NCBI RefSeq assembly: GCF_035989305.1
Contig: NZ_CP108514.1
Location: forward strand, 1,851,501-1,915,500
Source: Streptomyces sp. NBC_01233
GTDB lineage: Bacteria; Actinomycetota; Actinomycetes; Streptomycetales; Streptomycetaceae
Length of the DNA: 64,000 nt
Reading direction: 5' to 3'
The notes beneath the pieces were generated by a model that made no database searches, was not told the DNA's origin, and saw only the letters and a list, made by a program, of their open reading frames with translations. A program made the translations under genes and the position numbers. Shown here one piece after another: positions 1-8,172 of this stretch (its first letter is position 1; each line of letters opens with the position of its first letter).

Positions 1-830
1 AGCCGGTCCGCCTCGACGGTGATGCACCGCTCGCCGAGGTCCCGGCCGACCCGCCGACCCTCGGAATCGAACAGGTGGGCGGACATTTCGGCCGCGACGC
101 CCAGCGAGGCGTAGTGGGCCCGCTCCTCGTCCGTCAGCATGTCGTGGACGGTGGAGATGCCCGTCTCCCACGAGCCGATGGAGACGGCCGCCACCGTGAC
201 CTTGTCGAAGTACTCGAAGGCGCGCGCGATCCCGGTCTGGCTGCGCAGCGCGGCCGCGGTCGCCGGATCGGGCAGCAGCATCGGCGCGTAGATCGGGTGC
301 GCGTCGCCCCCCGAGACCTGGGCGGCCCTGCGCACGGCCTCGACCGAACCGCGCTCGGCGGTCCCCGCGTCGTACACGCCGGTCAGCTGGACCACGGTGC
401 ACTGCGGCAGCCGGTGCAGGGAGGCGGCCATGTGAATGGTCGACCGCCCCCACGCCAGGCCCAGTACGTCGCCCTCGTTGACCAGCTCGCCCAGCAGGTC
501 GGCGGCGACCGCGCCCAGGTTCTCCGGATCGGGCGCGTCCTCGGTGGCGTCGGCGGGCGACTCCACCACGACGGCGTGCCGGAGCCCGTACCGGGCCCTG
601 AGCGCGTCCGAACGCTCCGCGTCGAGTTCGGCCGGTACCCGGATCTCGATCCGTACGAGGTCCCGCTCCAGGGCGGTCTCCAGGACCCGGGCCACCTTGA
701 AGCGGCTCACGCCGAACTCCTCGGCGATCTGGATCTTGGATTTGCCCTCGAGGTAGAAACGGCGCGCCATGGCCGCCGCCTGCACCAGCTCCGCGGGTCC
801 CATCCGCAGGGCTGACCGTCCCGCCGACAT
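1..830 (-). CDS. SorC/DeoR-type sugar-binding transcriptional regulator (3' end outside window)
   Basis: The reading frame runs from an ATG at 830 off the left edge, giving about 276 residues. The N-terminal 60 residues hold a winged HTH (KSKIQIAEEFGVSRFKVARV), which marks SorC-type regulators. The rest matches their sugar-phosphate effector domain (LGLAWGRSTIHMAASL, then CTVVQLTGVYDAG). Members of this family are released from or bound to operators by phosphorylated sugars. It lies next to and in the same direction as rpe, which suggests pentose-phosphate or pentitol sensing; that link is inference. A tandem 14-bp repeat lies just upstream. The C-terminus is not visible. Family call is firm; the ligand is unknown. 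Confidence 0.88.
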   Translation of the reverse strand, partial: MSAGRSALRMGPAELVQAAAMARRFYLEGKSKIQIAEEFGVSRFKVARVLETALERDLVRIEIRVPAELDAERSDALRARYGLRHAVVVESPADATEDAPDPENLGAVAADLLGELVNEGDVLGLAWGRSTIHMAASLHRLPQCTVVQLTGVYDAGTAERGSVEAVRRAAQVSGGDAHPIYAPMLLPDPATAAALRSQTGIARAFEYFDKVTVAAVSIGSWETGISTVHDMLTDEERAHYASLGVAAEMSAHLFDSEGRRVGRDLGERCITVEADR

Positions 831-856
831 TGCAGACACCGCGTTCTCCTCACTGC

Positions 857-884
857 TGTTCACACTCTCGTGTTCACACTCTCG
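857..884. repeat. Perfect 14-bp tandem repeat upstream of the SorC regulator (possible operator)
   Basis: The unit TGTTCACACTCTCG occurs twice back to back (857-870 and 871-884), 27-54 bp upstream of the regulator start at 830. The GTTCA core recurs at about 890 and 952. SorC/DeoR regulators commonly bind direct repeats containing TTCA/TGAA cores near their own promoters, so an autoregulatory operator is plausible. No protein-binding evidence is available from sequence. Confidence 0.45.
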
Positions 885-968
885 ACTCGCCGTTCATCCT
901 GTCAGATCCGGCGGCCGTTGATCAGCCTGGACAGCTCCCGTTCACCGAGCTGTTCATCAACCCTTGGC

Positions 969-1655
969 TCAGTGGTCGCAAGCCCACGGCGCGGCGGCGA
1001 TCGCCGCACCCGCCTGGTCACGCAGCGTGCTCACGGCGGTGGCCGGATCGACCGCGCCGTAGACCGCGCTGCCCGCGACGAATACGTCGGCGCCGGCCTC
1101 GGCACAGCGTTCGATGGTCGAGGCCGAGACCCCGCCGTCGACCTGCAGCCACAGCTCCAGGCCGTGCTTGGAGATCAGCTCCCGGGTCCGGCGGATCTTG
1201 GGGAGCATGATGTCGAGAAAGGGCTGGCCGCCGAAGCCGGGCTCGACCGTCATGATCAGCAGCATGTCGAGCTCGGGGAGGATGTCTTCGTACTGTTCGA
1301 TGGGCGTCGCGGGCTTGAGCGCCATCGACGCCCGCGCCCCCTTCGCCCGGATCTCCCGCGCGAGGCGCACGGGCGCCGCCGCGGCCTCGGCGTGGAAGGT
1401 GACCGAACCCGCACCGGCCTCCACGTACTGCGGGGCCCAGCGGTCCGGGTTCTCGATCATCAGGTGGAGGTCCAGCGGGATGTCCGTCGCCCGGCTCAGG
1501 GACTCCACGATGGGCATGCCGAGGGTGAGGTTCGGGACGAAATGGTTGTCCATGACGTCGACATGCAGCCAGTCGGCCCCCTCGACGGCCCTCGCCTCCT
1601 CGGCGAGTCGGGCGAAGTCGGCGGACAGGATGCTGGGATAAATCTGCGCGGCCAT
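969..1655 (-). CDS. rpe: Ribulose-phosphate 3-epimerase
   Basis: This enzyme interconverts D-ribulose 5-phosphate and D-xylulose 5-phosphate in the pentose phosphate pathway. The protein (228 aa from the ATG at 1655) shows the family landmarks in order: [13 protein letters not shown] at the N-terminus, the metal-binding [12 protein letters not shown] segment, the [10 protein letters not shown] strand with the second metal ligand, [12 protein letters not shown], and VDGGVS near the C-terminus. Length is normal for the family. An upstream in-frame ATG would add 13 unconserved residues; the MAAQIYPS start is preferred because it matches the family N-terminus. It is cytosolic and is followed in the same orientation by the SorC-type regulator. 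Confidence 0.96.
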   Translation of the reverse strand: MAAQIYPSILSADFARLAEEARAVEGADWLHVDVMDNHFVPNLTLGMPIVESLSRATDIPLDLHLMIENPDRWAPQYVEAGAGSVTFHAEAAAAPVRLAREIRAKGARASMALKPATPIEQYEDILPELDMLLIMTVEPGFGGQPFLDIMLPKIRRTRELISKHGLELWLQVDGGVSASTIERCAEAGADVFVAGSAVYGAVDPATAVSTLRDQAGAAIAAAPWACDH

Positions 1656-1764
1656 GCCCCCAAGCCTGCCATGCCTGCGACCGGTTCCGGCCACGACCCC
1701 GCAAGTCGGGGCGGGGGTAGCATTGCTTAACCGATCGCGCGGGATGCTTCAGCCGTCCTTAAAG

Positions 1765-1795
1765 GCCGGCGGGACCGGAACCCGGTCCCGCCGGC
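1765..1795 (-). terminator. Intrinsic terminator after the hydrolase remnant
   Basis: A 12-bp perfect inverted repeat (GCCGGCGGGACC with its complement, 7-nt loop) sits 2 bp beyond the stop of the hydrolase C-terminal remnant. On the minus strand it is followed by a short TTTAA run. It would end transcripts coming from the decayed hydrolase locus before rpe. Confidence 0.75.
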
Positions 1796-1797
1796 TC

Positions 1798-2674
1798 TCA
1801 CACGTCGGCGGACGCCGGACCGGTGGCGGGCGTCGTCACCGCGACGCGCACCGCGCCGGTGGTCGAGGCCGCGACCTGCGCGACCGTGCGGTCTCTTGGG
1901 TGGCCGGCGACGACGGCCGGGGTGCCCTCGACCGTCGGCGCACGGCGCACGGTCCATCCCGCACTCTGGAAGAAGGTCTGCGCGCGCTCCACGGCGGCCG
2001 CTCTCTCGTCCTGCGGCAGCGGCTCGGTCGACCAGGTGTGGTGGACCGAGGTTCCGGACGCGTCCCGGACCGTGCTGAGGCCTCCCCCGGGCTGCGTGGG
2101 CGCCGATCCGACCTGCAGCGCGTCGTAGATCCGGCTGGAGTGGCCGAGGGCCCGGCGCGTGGCGGGGTCGTCGGCCGAGGGGGCCTCGAACGCGGCGGCG
2201 GGACCGGCCGGGGTCACTCCCGAGGCCAGCGGGTCCCGGGACGTCGGCGGGGCCAAGTTGATGAGGTCGTGGTCGGACGTGGCCGCGAAGACCCGGTCCG
2301 GCGAGATGTTCAGGTCCTTCGCGTGGTCCACTCCCACGCCGGGACTGCCCACCATGATCGCGTTGTCGACCGGCAGGTCTATGTGCATGCTCATCGTCTC
2401 GCCCACCACCAGGGACCCGTAGCTGTGCCCCAGGAGCGTCTGGTTCACGCCGCTGCCCACGTGATTGGCTTCCTCGATCCCCTGGATGAAGTTGCCGAGC
2501 GGCTCCCTGGCGTTGTCCGCCCACTTCGTCTCCGTCGCATCGGTCGCGATGCCCTGAGGGGCGTCGTAACCGAGCCAGACGATCGAAGCCGTCTTCCGGG
2601 AGCCGTCGGTGGCTTCCGCTTGTGCCTGGAGACGCTCGGCCCTGCCGATGTCCCCGTCGATGGACTTCAACTCG
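1798..2674 (-). pseudogene. DUF1023-type alpha/beta hydrolase, C-terminal half (split by island)
   Basis: This stretch encodes the catalytic half of a secreted or ESX-associated alpha/beta hydrolase of the DUF1023 kind common in Streptomyces. It shows the nucleophile elbow LLGHSYGSLVVG, a second-shell VGSPGVGVDHAKDL, and the SDHDLI acid segment. It lacks an N-terminus because the reading frame runs into the mobile island at 2675; the missing half continues at 7352-8172. The last ~100 residues (HHTWSTEPLPQ onward) resemble a small lipoprotein often encoded downstream of such hydrolases and may be a decayed fusion; this last point is a guess. Not functional as it stands. Confidence 0.85.
2668..2674. 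repeat. Left copy of 7-bp target-site duplication (CAACTCG)
   Basis: CAACTCG at 2668-2674 immediately precedes the island and recurs at 7352-7358 immediately after it. Removing the island and one copy rejoins the two hydrolase halves (…YVPGTFAEL to KSIDGDIGRAE…), so this is the insertion scar. The exact length could be read as 5 bp if the terminal GGGG/CCCC is assigned to the inverted repeat. Confidence 0.8.
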
Positions 2675-3240
2675 GGGTGCCGGTAAGAACGCTGTCACCG
2701 ATCCTGCTGGCCAATTCCGTTGCGGGTCGGTTGTGATGCTCGTTGGTCCTGTAGCGGTCGTGCTCTTCCGTCTGCGGCCGCGGGGTGGGGTGTGGGGTGT
2801 CGATGCGGGCGCGGCCGTGGCCGCAGGTGCCGGAAACGACCGGGCGGGCAGCGCGGGCCGCGGCGGCGAAGGGGCCGTATCCCTTGGCGATGCGAGTCCG
2901 CGACGAGCTCGGCGAGCTGTTCGCGGATGTCGAGTTCGCCCAGGCGTTCGGGGTACGAGGCCGGCAAGGGTGGTCACCGGGGCAGCTGGCACTGGTGACG
3001 GTGTGCAGTTCGCCGAGAACCTCACCGACCGGGCCGCGGCGCATCGGGTGCGGTTCGGGATGGACTTCAAGTACGCGCTGGGCCTGGAACTGGACGATCC
3101 AGGTTTCGACGCCTCGGTGCTGTCCGAGTTCCGTGCCCGTCTGGTCGCTCACAACCTGGAGGAGCGGGCCCTGGACCTGCTGCTGACCGCATTGAAGAGC
3201 AAAGGCCTGGTGAAGGCCGGCGGGCAGCAGCGAACCGACT
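2675..3240 (+). mobile_element. IS1182-family left fragment, transposase N-terminus with 1-nt deletion
   Basis: From a GTG at 2797 the frame encodes the typical IS1182-family N-terminus (MSMRARPWPQVPE, then VRDELGELFADVEFAQAFGV and GWSPGQLALVTV). A single missing base near 3004 shifts the frame; the next segment (QFAENLTDRAAAHRVRFG, KYALGLELDDPGFDASVLSE, GLVKAGGQQRTD) continues in another frame and stops at about 3240, where Tn3 sequence begins. About 150 of roughly 500 expected residues remain and the catalytic DDE core is absent, so it is inactive. The terminal inverted repeat core GATCCTGCTGGCCAATTCC is at 2700-2718. Confidence 0.85.
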
Positions 3241-3241
3241 G

Positions 3242-3933
3242 TCGAGGCCAACTACACGGACTCGCATGGCCAGTCGGAAATCGGGTTTGGCATCACGAGA
3301 CTGCTGAACTTCGACTTGCTGCCGCGTATCAAGCGGATCAACAAGGTGAAGCTGTACCGGCCGGTGGTGGGCGACCCGGACGCCTACCCGCAGTTGACCC
3401 CGGCGCTGACCCGCCCGATCCGCTGGGAACTCATCGCCCAGCAGTACGACCAGATGATCAAGTACGCCACCGCGATCCGTACCCGTACCGCCTCCACCGA
3501 GGCGATCCTGCGCCGCTTCACCCGCAACGCCTCCCACCCCACCTACGCGGCGATGCTGGAGGTCGGCCGCGCACAGAAGACCATCTTCGTGGCCCGCTAC
3601 CTGCGGCTTCGGGATCTCCAGCGGGAGATCGAGGAGGGCCTGAACGTCATGGAGTCCTCCAACGGCGCCAACTCCGTGATCGCCTACGGCAAGGGCGGGG
3701 AGATCGCCTCCAACCGGCGCGACGAGCAAGAGATGTTCGTGCTGTGCCTGCGCATCCTCCAGTCCGCCCTGGTCTACGTGAACACCCTCATGCTCCAGGA
3801 CGTCCTGGACGAGCCGGAGTGGGCGGACTGCTCACATCGGCCGACCGACGCGGCCTGACCCCGCTGTTCTGGTCCCACGTGCGTCCGTACGGCGAGGTGA
3901 ACCTCGACATGGACGCTCGTCTCAATCTCACAG
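3242..3933 (+). pseudogene. tnpA: Tn3-family transposase, C-terminal fragment with frameshift
   Basis: The sequence begins at TDSHGQSEIGF, the central DDE-domain motif of Tn3-family TnpA, and continues through FDLLPRIKRINKVKLYRP, AYPQLTPALTRPIRW, LRRFTRNASHPTY, EGLNVMESSNGANSV and YGKGGEIASNRR. A one-base deletion near 3834 moves the reading to another frame, where the family C-terminus (LTPLFWSHVRPYGEVNLDMD) is found. About 220 of roughly 1000 residues are left, so it cannot catalyse transposition. The resolvase at 6116 is the kind normally partnered with such a transposase, which suggests both descend from one Tn3-type element. Confidence 0.88.
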
Positions 3934-4314
3934 TGGCCGCGGTGCCCGGCCCCCGCACTGCGGACGATGGGGAGTTGGCCGAGGAACGTACGGAGGCGTG
4001 AGCGTTGCCATTCCCGCGCGCTGGTCTGCTCGTGCCGGTCTGCGATGTGCGACCAATCCGCCGCGTCGTACCCGGCCGCCATGGCGAGCTGGTCGATACG
4101 GTCGCCGAGCGGCTGCCCGCGTTCTCCAAGCCCGCGTTCTCCATGCCCGCAGCGTAGACCGGGCCGCCCAGCCCAGGGTGGTCCTGGCCTTCCCAGGGAA
4201 CGGCAAGCTCTGGTTGGCCGTCCCGAGCGGGCGCAAAGTGGTCCGCATCCGCCCACCGCACCGGCCGGGCCGGTCCACCAGCACCGGCCCGCGCAGCAGA
4301 CCCAGGAGCACCCC
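3934..4314. other. Non-coding stretch of the island, possible gene debris
   Basis: These 381 bp lie between the Tn3 remnant and the SDR gene. On the minus strand (about 4140-3950) a segment reads RIDQLAMAAGYDAADWSHI and then ADRHEQTSAREWQRSRLRTF, which looks protein-like but is open only in part and matches no family I recognise. No recognisable promoter or Tn3 terminal repeat is visible. AGGAG at 4304-4308 serves as the SDR ribosome binding site. Confidence 0.4.
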
Positions 4315-5076
4315 ATGAGCTACCCCGCCCTCGCCGCCCGTACCGCTGTCGTCACCGGAGCGGCCAGCGGCATGGGCGCGGCCACCGCCCGCCTGCTCGC
4401 GGCGGGTGGCGCCCGTGTCGCCCTGTTCGCCCGGCGTACCGACCGGCTGGACGCGCTGGCCGCCGAACTCACCGCCGCCGGAGGCCAGGCCCTCGCTGTC
4501 ACCGCCGACGTCACCGACCAGGCATCCGTCGACGCCGCCGCCAAGGCCGTCCACGATGCCTACGGCCGGGTCGACCTGGTGGTCAACAACGCGGGCGTGA
4601 TGCTGCCCAATCCCCTCACCGAGGGTCGGCTCGACGAGTGGACCCGCATGATCGACACCAACCTCACCGGCGCCTTGCGCGTCATCCGCGCGTTCACTCC
4701 CGACCTCACCGAGGCCGCCGCCGACGGCAGCACCGCCGACCTGGTCAACGTCTCCTCCATCGCCTCCCACGTCCTCTTCCCCGACTACGCCGTGTACGGG
4801 GCCACCAAGGCCGCCCTCACCCAGCTGTCCGCCGCACTGCGCACCGAGCTGGGCCCACGCGACGTCCGGGTCAGCACCATCGAGCCGGGCCTGACCGACA
4901 CCGAACTCGGTGGGCACATCGACAACCCGGAACTGCGCGAGCAGCTCGGCGGGATGTTCACCGCGATCCCCGCCCTCACCGCCGAGGACATCGCCGACCT
5001 CGTCGCGTACATCGTCAGCCGTCGCCGGCACGTCAACCTGCGCCAGTCGATCGTCCTGCCGACCCGCCAGGCCTGA
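4315..5076 (+). CDS. SDR family NAD(P)-dependent oxidoreductase
   Basis: A classical short-chain dehydrogenase of 253 aa. Residues 14-21 (TGAASGMG) form the cofactor loop of the Rossmann fold, 91-94 (NNAG) stabilise the central sheet, and S148, Y161 and K165 (YGATK) are the catalytic triad; the PG motif in EPGLTDTEL follows. A ribosome binding site (AGGAG) is 6 nt before the ATG at 4315. It is intact cargo of the island and is followed by a strong hairpin and a helix-turn-helix gene, a pairing often seen where the regulator controls the oxidoreductase. The substrate cannot be predicted; this family acts on sugars, alcohols, steroids, polyketides and small aldehydes. Confidence 0.93.
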   Translation: MSYPALAARTAVVTGAASGMGAATARLLAAGGARVALFARRTDRLDALAAELTAAGGQALAVTADVTDQASVDAAAKAVHDAYGRVDLVVNNAGVMLPNPLTEGRLDEWTRMIDTNLTGALRVIRAFTPDLTEAAADGSTADLVNVSSIASHVLFPDYAVYGATKAALTQLSAALRTELGPRDVRVSTIEPGLTDTELGGHIDNPELREQLGGMFTAIPALTAEDIADLVAYIVSRRRHVNLRQSIVLPTRQA

Positions 5077-5125
5077 CATTTCCCGGTCACCCGCCGGGGC
5101 CGCCATCCCTGCCTCCTGACCAGTG

Positions 5126-5164
5126 GGTGTGCTGCCTGGCCCCAGCAGGGCCAGGCAGCACACC
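5126..5164 (+). terminator. 17-bp stem hairpin between SDR and MmyB-type regulator
   Basis: A perfect 17-bp inverted repeat (5126-5142 and 5148-5164; GTGTGCTGCCTGGCCC core) with a 5-nt loop starts 49 bp after the SDR stop and ends 25 bp before the regulator start. It is best read as a terminator for the SDR gene. Its position just upstream of a regulator also allows a role as an operator. There is no U-tract, which is normal for Streptomyces. Confidence 0.7.
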
Positions 5165-5188
5165 GCCGTGATCGGCCACAATCGTCGT

Positions 5189-6067
5189 ATGAGCACCGCA
5201 ACCAGCCTGAGCGACTTCCTCCGGACCCGCCGCGCCCGCCTTCACCCGCAGGATGTGGCCCTGCCGGACTTCGGCGGCACGCGCCGGGTCGCCGGCCTGC
5301 GCCGCGAGGAGGTCGCCCAACTCGCAGGGGTCAGCGTCGACTACTACACCCGGATGGAACAGGGCCGCGTGGCCAACCCCTCGGACACCGTGCTCGACGC
5401 CCTCGCCCGCGCACTGCGGCTGAACGACGACGAGAGCCGGCACCTGCACCAGCTGGCCCAACCGCGGCAGACCGCCCGTCCGGCGCGCAGGCACCAGGTC
5501 AGCCGGCAGCACGTACGGCCGATGCTCCAGCGGCTGCTGGACGAGCTGAAGGACATACCGGCCATGGTAATGGGCCGGCACATGGACATCCTGGCCTGGA
5601 ACCCGGCAGCGGCCGCCCTCTTCGGCGACTACGCCGCCGTGGACCCGGCCGAGCGCAACATCGCCCGGATCACCTTCCTCGACCCGGCGTCCCGAGACCT
5701 GTACGCGGACTGGTCCTCCTGCGCCCGCGAGAACGTGGCCTACCTCCACCTGGAGGCTGGACGGAACCACCCCAGCGACCCGCGACTGGCACACCTGATC
5801 GGGGAGCTGTCGTTGAAGAGCGAGGACTTCCGCCGCTGGTGGGCAGAACACCCGGTCCAGGACAAGACCTCGGGCATCAAGCGGTTCCACCACCCGTTGG
5901 TCGGCGACCTGGAACTGACCTACGAGACCCTGCGCGCTGCCGACGACCCCGACCAGGCACTGATCACGTATGCGGCCCAGCCGGACACCTCGTCCCACGA
6001 CGCCCTTCACATGCTGCTTGCGTGGACCGCCCCCACAGCCACTGGTGCTCATCAACCGACCGATTGA
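5189..6067 (+). CDS. MmyB-like XRE-family transcriptional regulator
   Basis: 292 aa from the ATG at 5189. The N-terminal third is an XRE-type HTH (VAGLRREEVAQLAGVSVDYY, then MEQGRVANPSDTVLDALARA). The C-terminal two thirds match the MmyB ligand-binding domain, a PAS-like fold that in characterised members binds fatty acid (MDILAWNPAAAALFGDY, ITFLDPASRDLYADW, SEDFRRWWAEHPV, LVGDLELTYETL). Such proteins commonly sit beside an SDR-type oxidoreductase and control it, as here. An upstream in-frame start inside the hairpin is unlikely. It is intact and appears to be functional cargo of the island. Confidence 0.93.
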   Translation: MSTATSLSDFLRTRRARLHPQDVALPDFGGTRRVAGLRREEVAQLAGVSVDYYTRMEQGRVANPSDTVLDALARALRLNDDESRHLHQLAQPRQTARPARRHQVSRQHVRPMLQRLLDELKDIPAMVMGRHMDILAWNPAAAALFGDYAAVDPAERNIARITFLDPASRDLYADWSSCARENVAYLHLEAGRNHPSDPRLAHLIGELSLKSEDFRRWWAEHPVQDKTSGIKRFHHPLVGDLELTYETLRAADDPDQALITYAAQPDTSSHDALHMLLAWTAPTATGAHQPTD

Positions 6068-6115
6068 TGAGCAAGATCGAGAAGTGGCGGCGCGCGACCG
6101 GATCGGCACCGGATC

Positions 6116-6880
6116 ATGCCCATAAAACGGTGTCAGAAAGTCGATGTGCTCAAGAACTTGAGGAGCACCCTTTTCTGTGCGATCTGGCAGGTGCAGCCAC
6201 CCCAGGACAACGACACCGCCGATCTCCTCGACCCCGTTCCGGCCGTACGGACCGGCAGCCTCGTGGGATACGCACGCGTGTCCACCAAAGGCCAGTTGCT
6301 CGACCGGCAGATCCACGCACTCACCGAAGCAAGGTGCATCCGGATCTTCTCCGACAAGAAGTCCGGCAAGAACGCCGAACGCGAGGAGCTATGGAAGGCC
6401 CTCGACTACCTGCGCGAGGGCGACACCCTCGTCGTCCCGTCGCTGGACCGGCTCGGCCGCTCCATCCAGGACCTCATCGCGATCGTGTCCGGCCTGCGCA
6501 AGCGCGGCATCGGGTTCACCTCGCTACACGAGGCGCTCGACACGACCACGCCCGGCGGGCACCTGGTCTTCCACGTGTTCGCGGCCCTGGCGGAGTTCAT
6601 CCGCGAACTTATCGTGCAGGGCACCAACGAGGGCCTGGACGCCACCCGCGCCCGCGGCGCCCGACTCGGCCGCCCGCCGGCGATGACCGAGGAGCAGGTA
6701 CGTCACGCCCGCGACCTACTCGCCCGCCCGGAGAACACCGTCACCTCGATCGCCAAGCTCCTCGGCGTCTCCCGCAACACCATCTACAACTACGTGCCCG
6801 AACTCAAGGGTGGTCGCCTCGCACTCGCTGAGGCGACGAGCATGCCCGAACTGCCCCAACCCACCAGGTCAGAGGGCTGA
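6116..6880 (+). CDS. tnpR: Serine recombinase (Tn3-type resolvase)
   Basis: The catalytic domain starts at LVGYARVSTKGQLLDRQ with the nucleophilic serine (residue 56 from this start). It is followed by the arginine-bearing VPSLDRLGRSIQDLI segment, the GGHLVFHVFAALAEFIREL dimer helix, and a C-terminal HTH (SIAKLLGVSRNTIYNYVP). Tn3 resolvases usually begin close to the GYARVS motif, so the first ~45 residues are atypical; a GTG at about 6191 is an alternative start. It would resolve cointegrates at a res site, probably the upstream palindromic region. Its partner transposase is only the fragment at 3242-3933. The stop lies directly against the IS1182 fragment. Confidence 0.9.
   Translation: MPIKRCQKVDVLKNLRSTLFCAIWQVQPPQDNDTADLLDPVPAVRTGSLVGYARVSTKGQLLDRQIHALTEARCIRIFSDKKSGKNAEREELWKALDYLREGDTLVVPSLDRLGRSIQDLIAIVSGLRKRGIGFTSLHEALDTTTPGGHLVFHVFAALAEFIRELIVQGTNEGLDATRARGARLGRPPAMTEEQVRHARDLLARPENTVTSIAKLLGVSRNTIYNYVPELKGGRLALAEATSMPELPQPTRSEG
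6145..6170. promoter_or_regulatory. Palindrome at resolvase start, possible res subsite
   Basis: CTCAAGAACTTGAG is a perfect palindrome (6-bp arms around AA), within a longer imperfect symmetry GTGCTC…GAGGAGCAC. It overlaps the first codons of the annotated resolvase start, in the region where Tn3 elements place their res site. Supports the idea that the true start codon lies further downstream. Assignment as a recombination site is inference. Confidence 0.35.
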
Positions 6881-6904
6881 TCACCGCCGTTTGCGGCTGG
6901 TGAC

Positions 6905-7351
6905 GATCCTGCTGGCCAATTCCGGATCATGCGGTGAGGGAGAGGTCGAGTCGGGCGAGGTGGCTGGTGCGGGTTCGGTCGAGGGGATGGCCGTTCCACC
7001 AGGCGTCGAGCCTGATGAGGTTGAGCGCGACTGCTGAGAATGCGTGTTCCAGGTGGGTTTTCTTCAGGCCTCGGTAGCGGGCACGTCTCATGCCGGTGAC
7101 CGCGACGGCCTGGTGGATGGTGCCCTCGACGCCGGCGCGGGTGGGATACGGCCCCTTCGCCGCCGCGGCCCGCGCTGCCCGCCCGGTCGTTTCCGGCACC
7201 TGCGGCCACGGCCGCGCCCGCATCGACACCCCACACCCCACCCCGCGGCCGCAGACGGAAGAGCACGACCGCTACAGGACCAACGAGCATCACAACCGAC
7301 CCGCAACGGAATTGGCCAGCAGGATCGGTGACAGCGTTCTTACCGGCACCC
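6905..7351 (-). mobile_element. Internally deleted IS1182-family copy (MITE-like)
   Basis: Both termini of an IS1182-type element survive: the 5' end (7351 inward, with the repeat core at 7308-7326) and the 3' end (repeat core at 6905-6923, directly after the transposase stop). The transposase is reduced to 100 residues from a GTG at 7229, in frame: the N-terminus MSMRARPWPQVPE…AAKGPYP is joined directly to the C-terminus TRAGVEGTIHQAVAV and RYRGLKKTHLEHAFSAVAL. About 400 residues including the catalytic core are missing. The outer 210 bp is the inverted twin of the island's left end. The 3' boundary may extend some 20 bp further left. Confidence 0.82.
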
Positions 7352-7358
7352 CAACTCG
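7352..7358. repeat. Right copy of 7-bp target-site duplication (CAACTCG)
   Basis: CAACTCG follows the island directly and matches 2668-2674. Together the two copies mark a single insertion event of the whole composite island into the hydrolase gene. Confidence 0.8.
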
Positions 7359-8172
7359 GCGAACGTCCCCGGCACGTACGTCACCACGTTGTCGGCGGTG
7401 TCCGGGTTGCCGATCGAGACGATGGCGCGCCCCATGTCCTTGCCGTCGAAGCCGAGGAGATAGGGGCGGCTGCTCTCGCTCGTGTAGCTGTCGAATCGTT
7501 TCTGTATGGCGTCCATGCCCTTGGATCCGTCCTCGATCTCCTTCCTCTTCTTCTCCCACGCCTTCCACTCGTCCGTCGGGACCATCGCGCCCTTCACCTC
7601 ACGGCCCGTGATGGGGCTGATGTAGGGCCTGTAGTGCTCCGGCTCCTTCTTGAGCCAGGCGTCGTACTCCACCTGCTTGGCGGCGCGCTGTTCCGCGAGG
7701 ACGAGGCGGTTCGCGTCATCGCGTACGGCGGAGGGGAGGCCGTCGAGGCCCCCGATGCTCGCGGGGTGCATGGAGACGTAGGCCTCGCGCTGTTCCTCGG
7801 TGAGGCCGTTCCACCAGTTGGCGTTGTCCTGGGGCCAGTCGTTCTTCGGCGGCGGCTTGACCGTGCGGAGATACGCGTCGGCCGCCCCGCGCACGCCTCC
7901 CTCGTCGGAGGTGGCGTCGGTCCAGTCGCCGGCGGACACGGTCAGGTCGGTCGGCCTTGAGGGCCCGTATCTTCGGCTCCCACTTGGCGTCCGCGTCCGT
8001 GGCTTCCTTGAGCGCGTCGGCGATGCGGTTCGCGTACCCCATCGCCTTGCCGTAGTTCGGGTTCGGGTTCGGGTGGATGTTCGCCGCCTGACATTCCAGG
8101 GCGTCGGAGGTCTCGGTCCCGCCCGCGCTACCGGTCACCGTGCCGCCCTCCGAGGCCTTCTCGGCGCCCGGC
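7359..8172 (-). pseudogene. DUF1023-type alpha/beta hydrolase, N-terminal half (frameshifted)
   Basis: The missing front of the hydrolase at 1798. It reads ASEGGTVTGSAGG, QAANIHPNPNPNYGKAMGYA, RIADALKEATDADAKW in one frame, then switches near 7945 to the frame with VSAGDWTDATSDEGGV, NANWWNGLTEEQREAYVSMH, PYLLGFDGKDMGRAIVSIGN and DTADNVVTYVPGTFAEL, ending at the island. The switch is explained by a duplicated GACC in the sequence GCCGACCGACCTGACC. The expected first ~130 residues of such hydrolases are absent; the sequence runs straight into the upstream WXG100-like gene. So the gene carries a deletion, a frameshift and an insertion. Confidence 0.82.

Larger units (their letters stand above)
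2675..7351. mobile_element. Composite mobile island bounded by inverted 210-bp IS1182-derived ends
   Basis: The two ends are the same ~210-bp sequence in opposite orientation (about 2674-2883 and 7143-7352), each being the 5' end of an IS1182-family element. The island is flanked by a 7-bp duplication and interrupts a DUF1023 hydrolase gene. Contents in order: 5' fragment of an IS1182 transposase; 3' fragment of a Tn3-family transposase; a non-coding stretch; an SDR oxidoreductase; an MmyB-type regulator; a serine resolvase; and an internally deleted IS1182 copy. The transposases are broken, so movement would need a helper in trans. The mosaic content indicates several successive insertions before the final jump. 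Confidence 0.85.

Noticed and set aside
3774..4316. 180-codon minus-strand frame over the Tn3 remnant and the following gap
   Set aside because: Half of it is antisense to the transposase fragment; only a short part looks protein-like and no family could be named.
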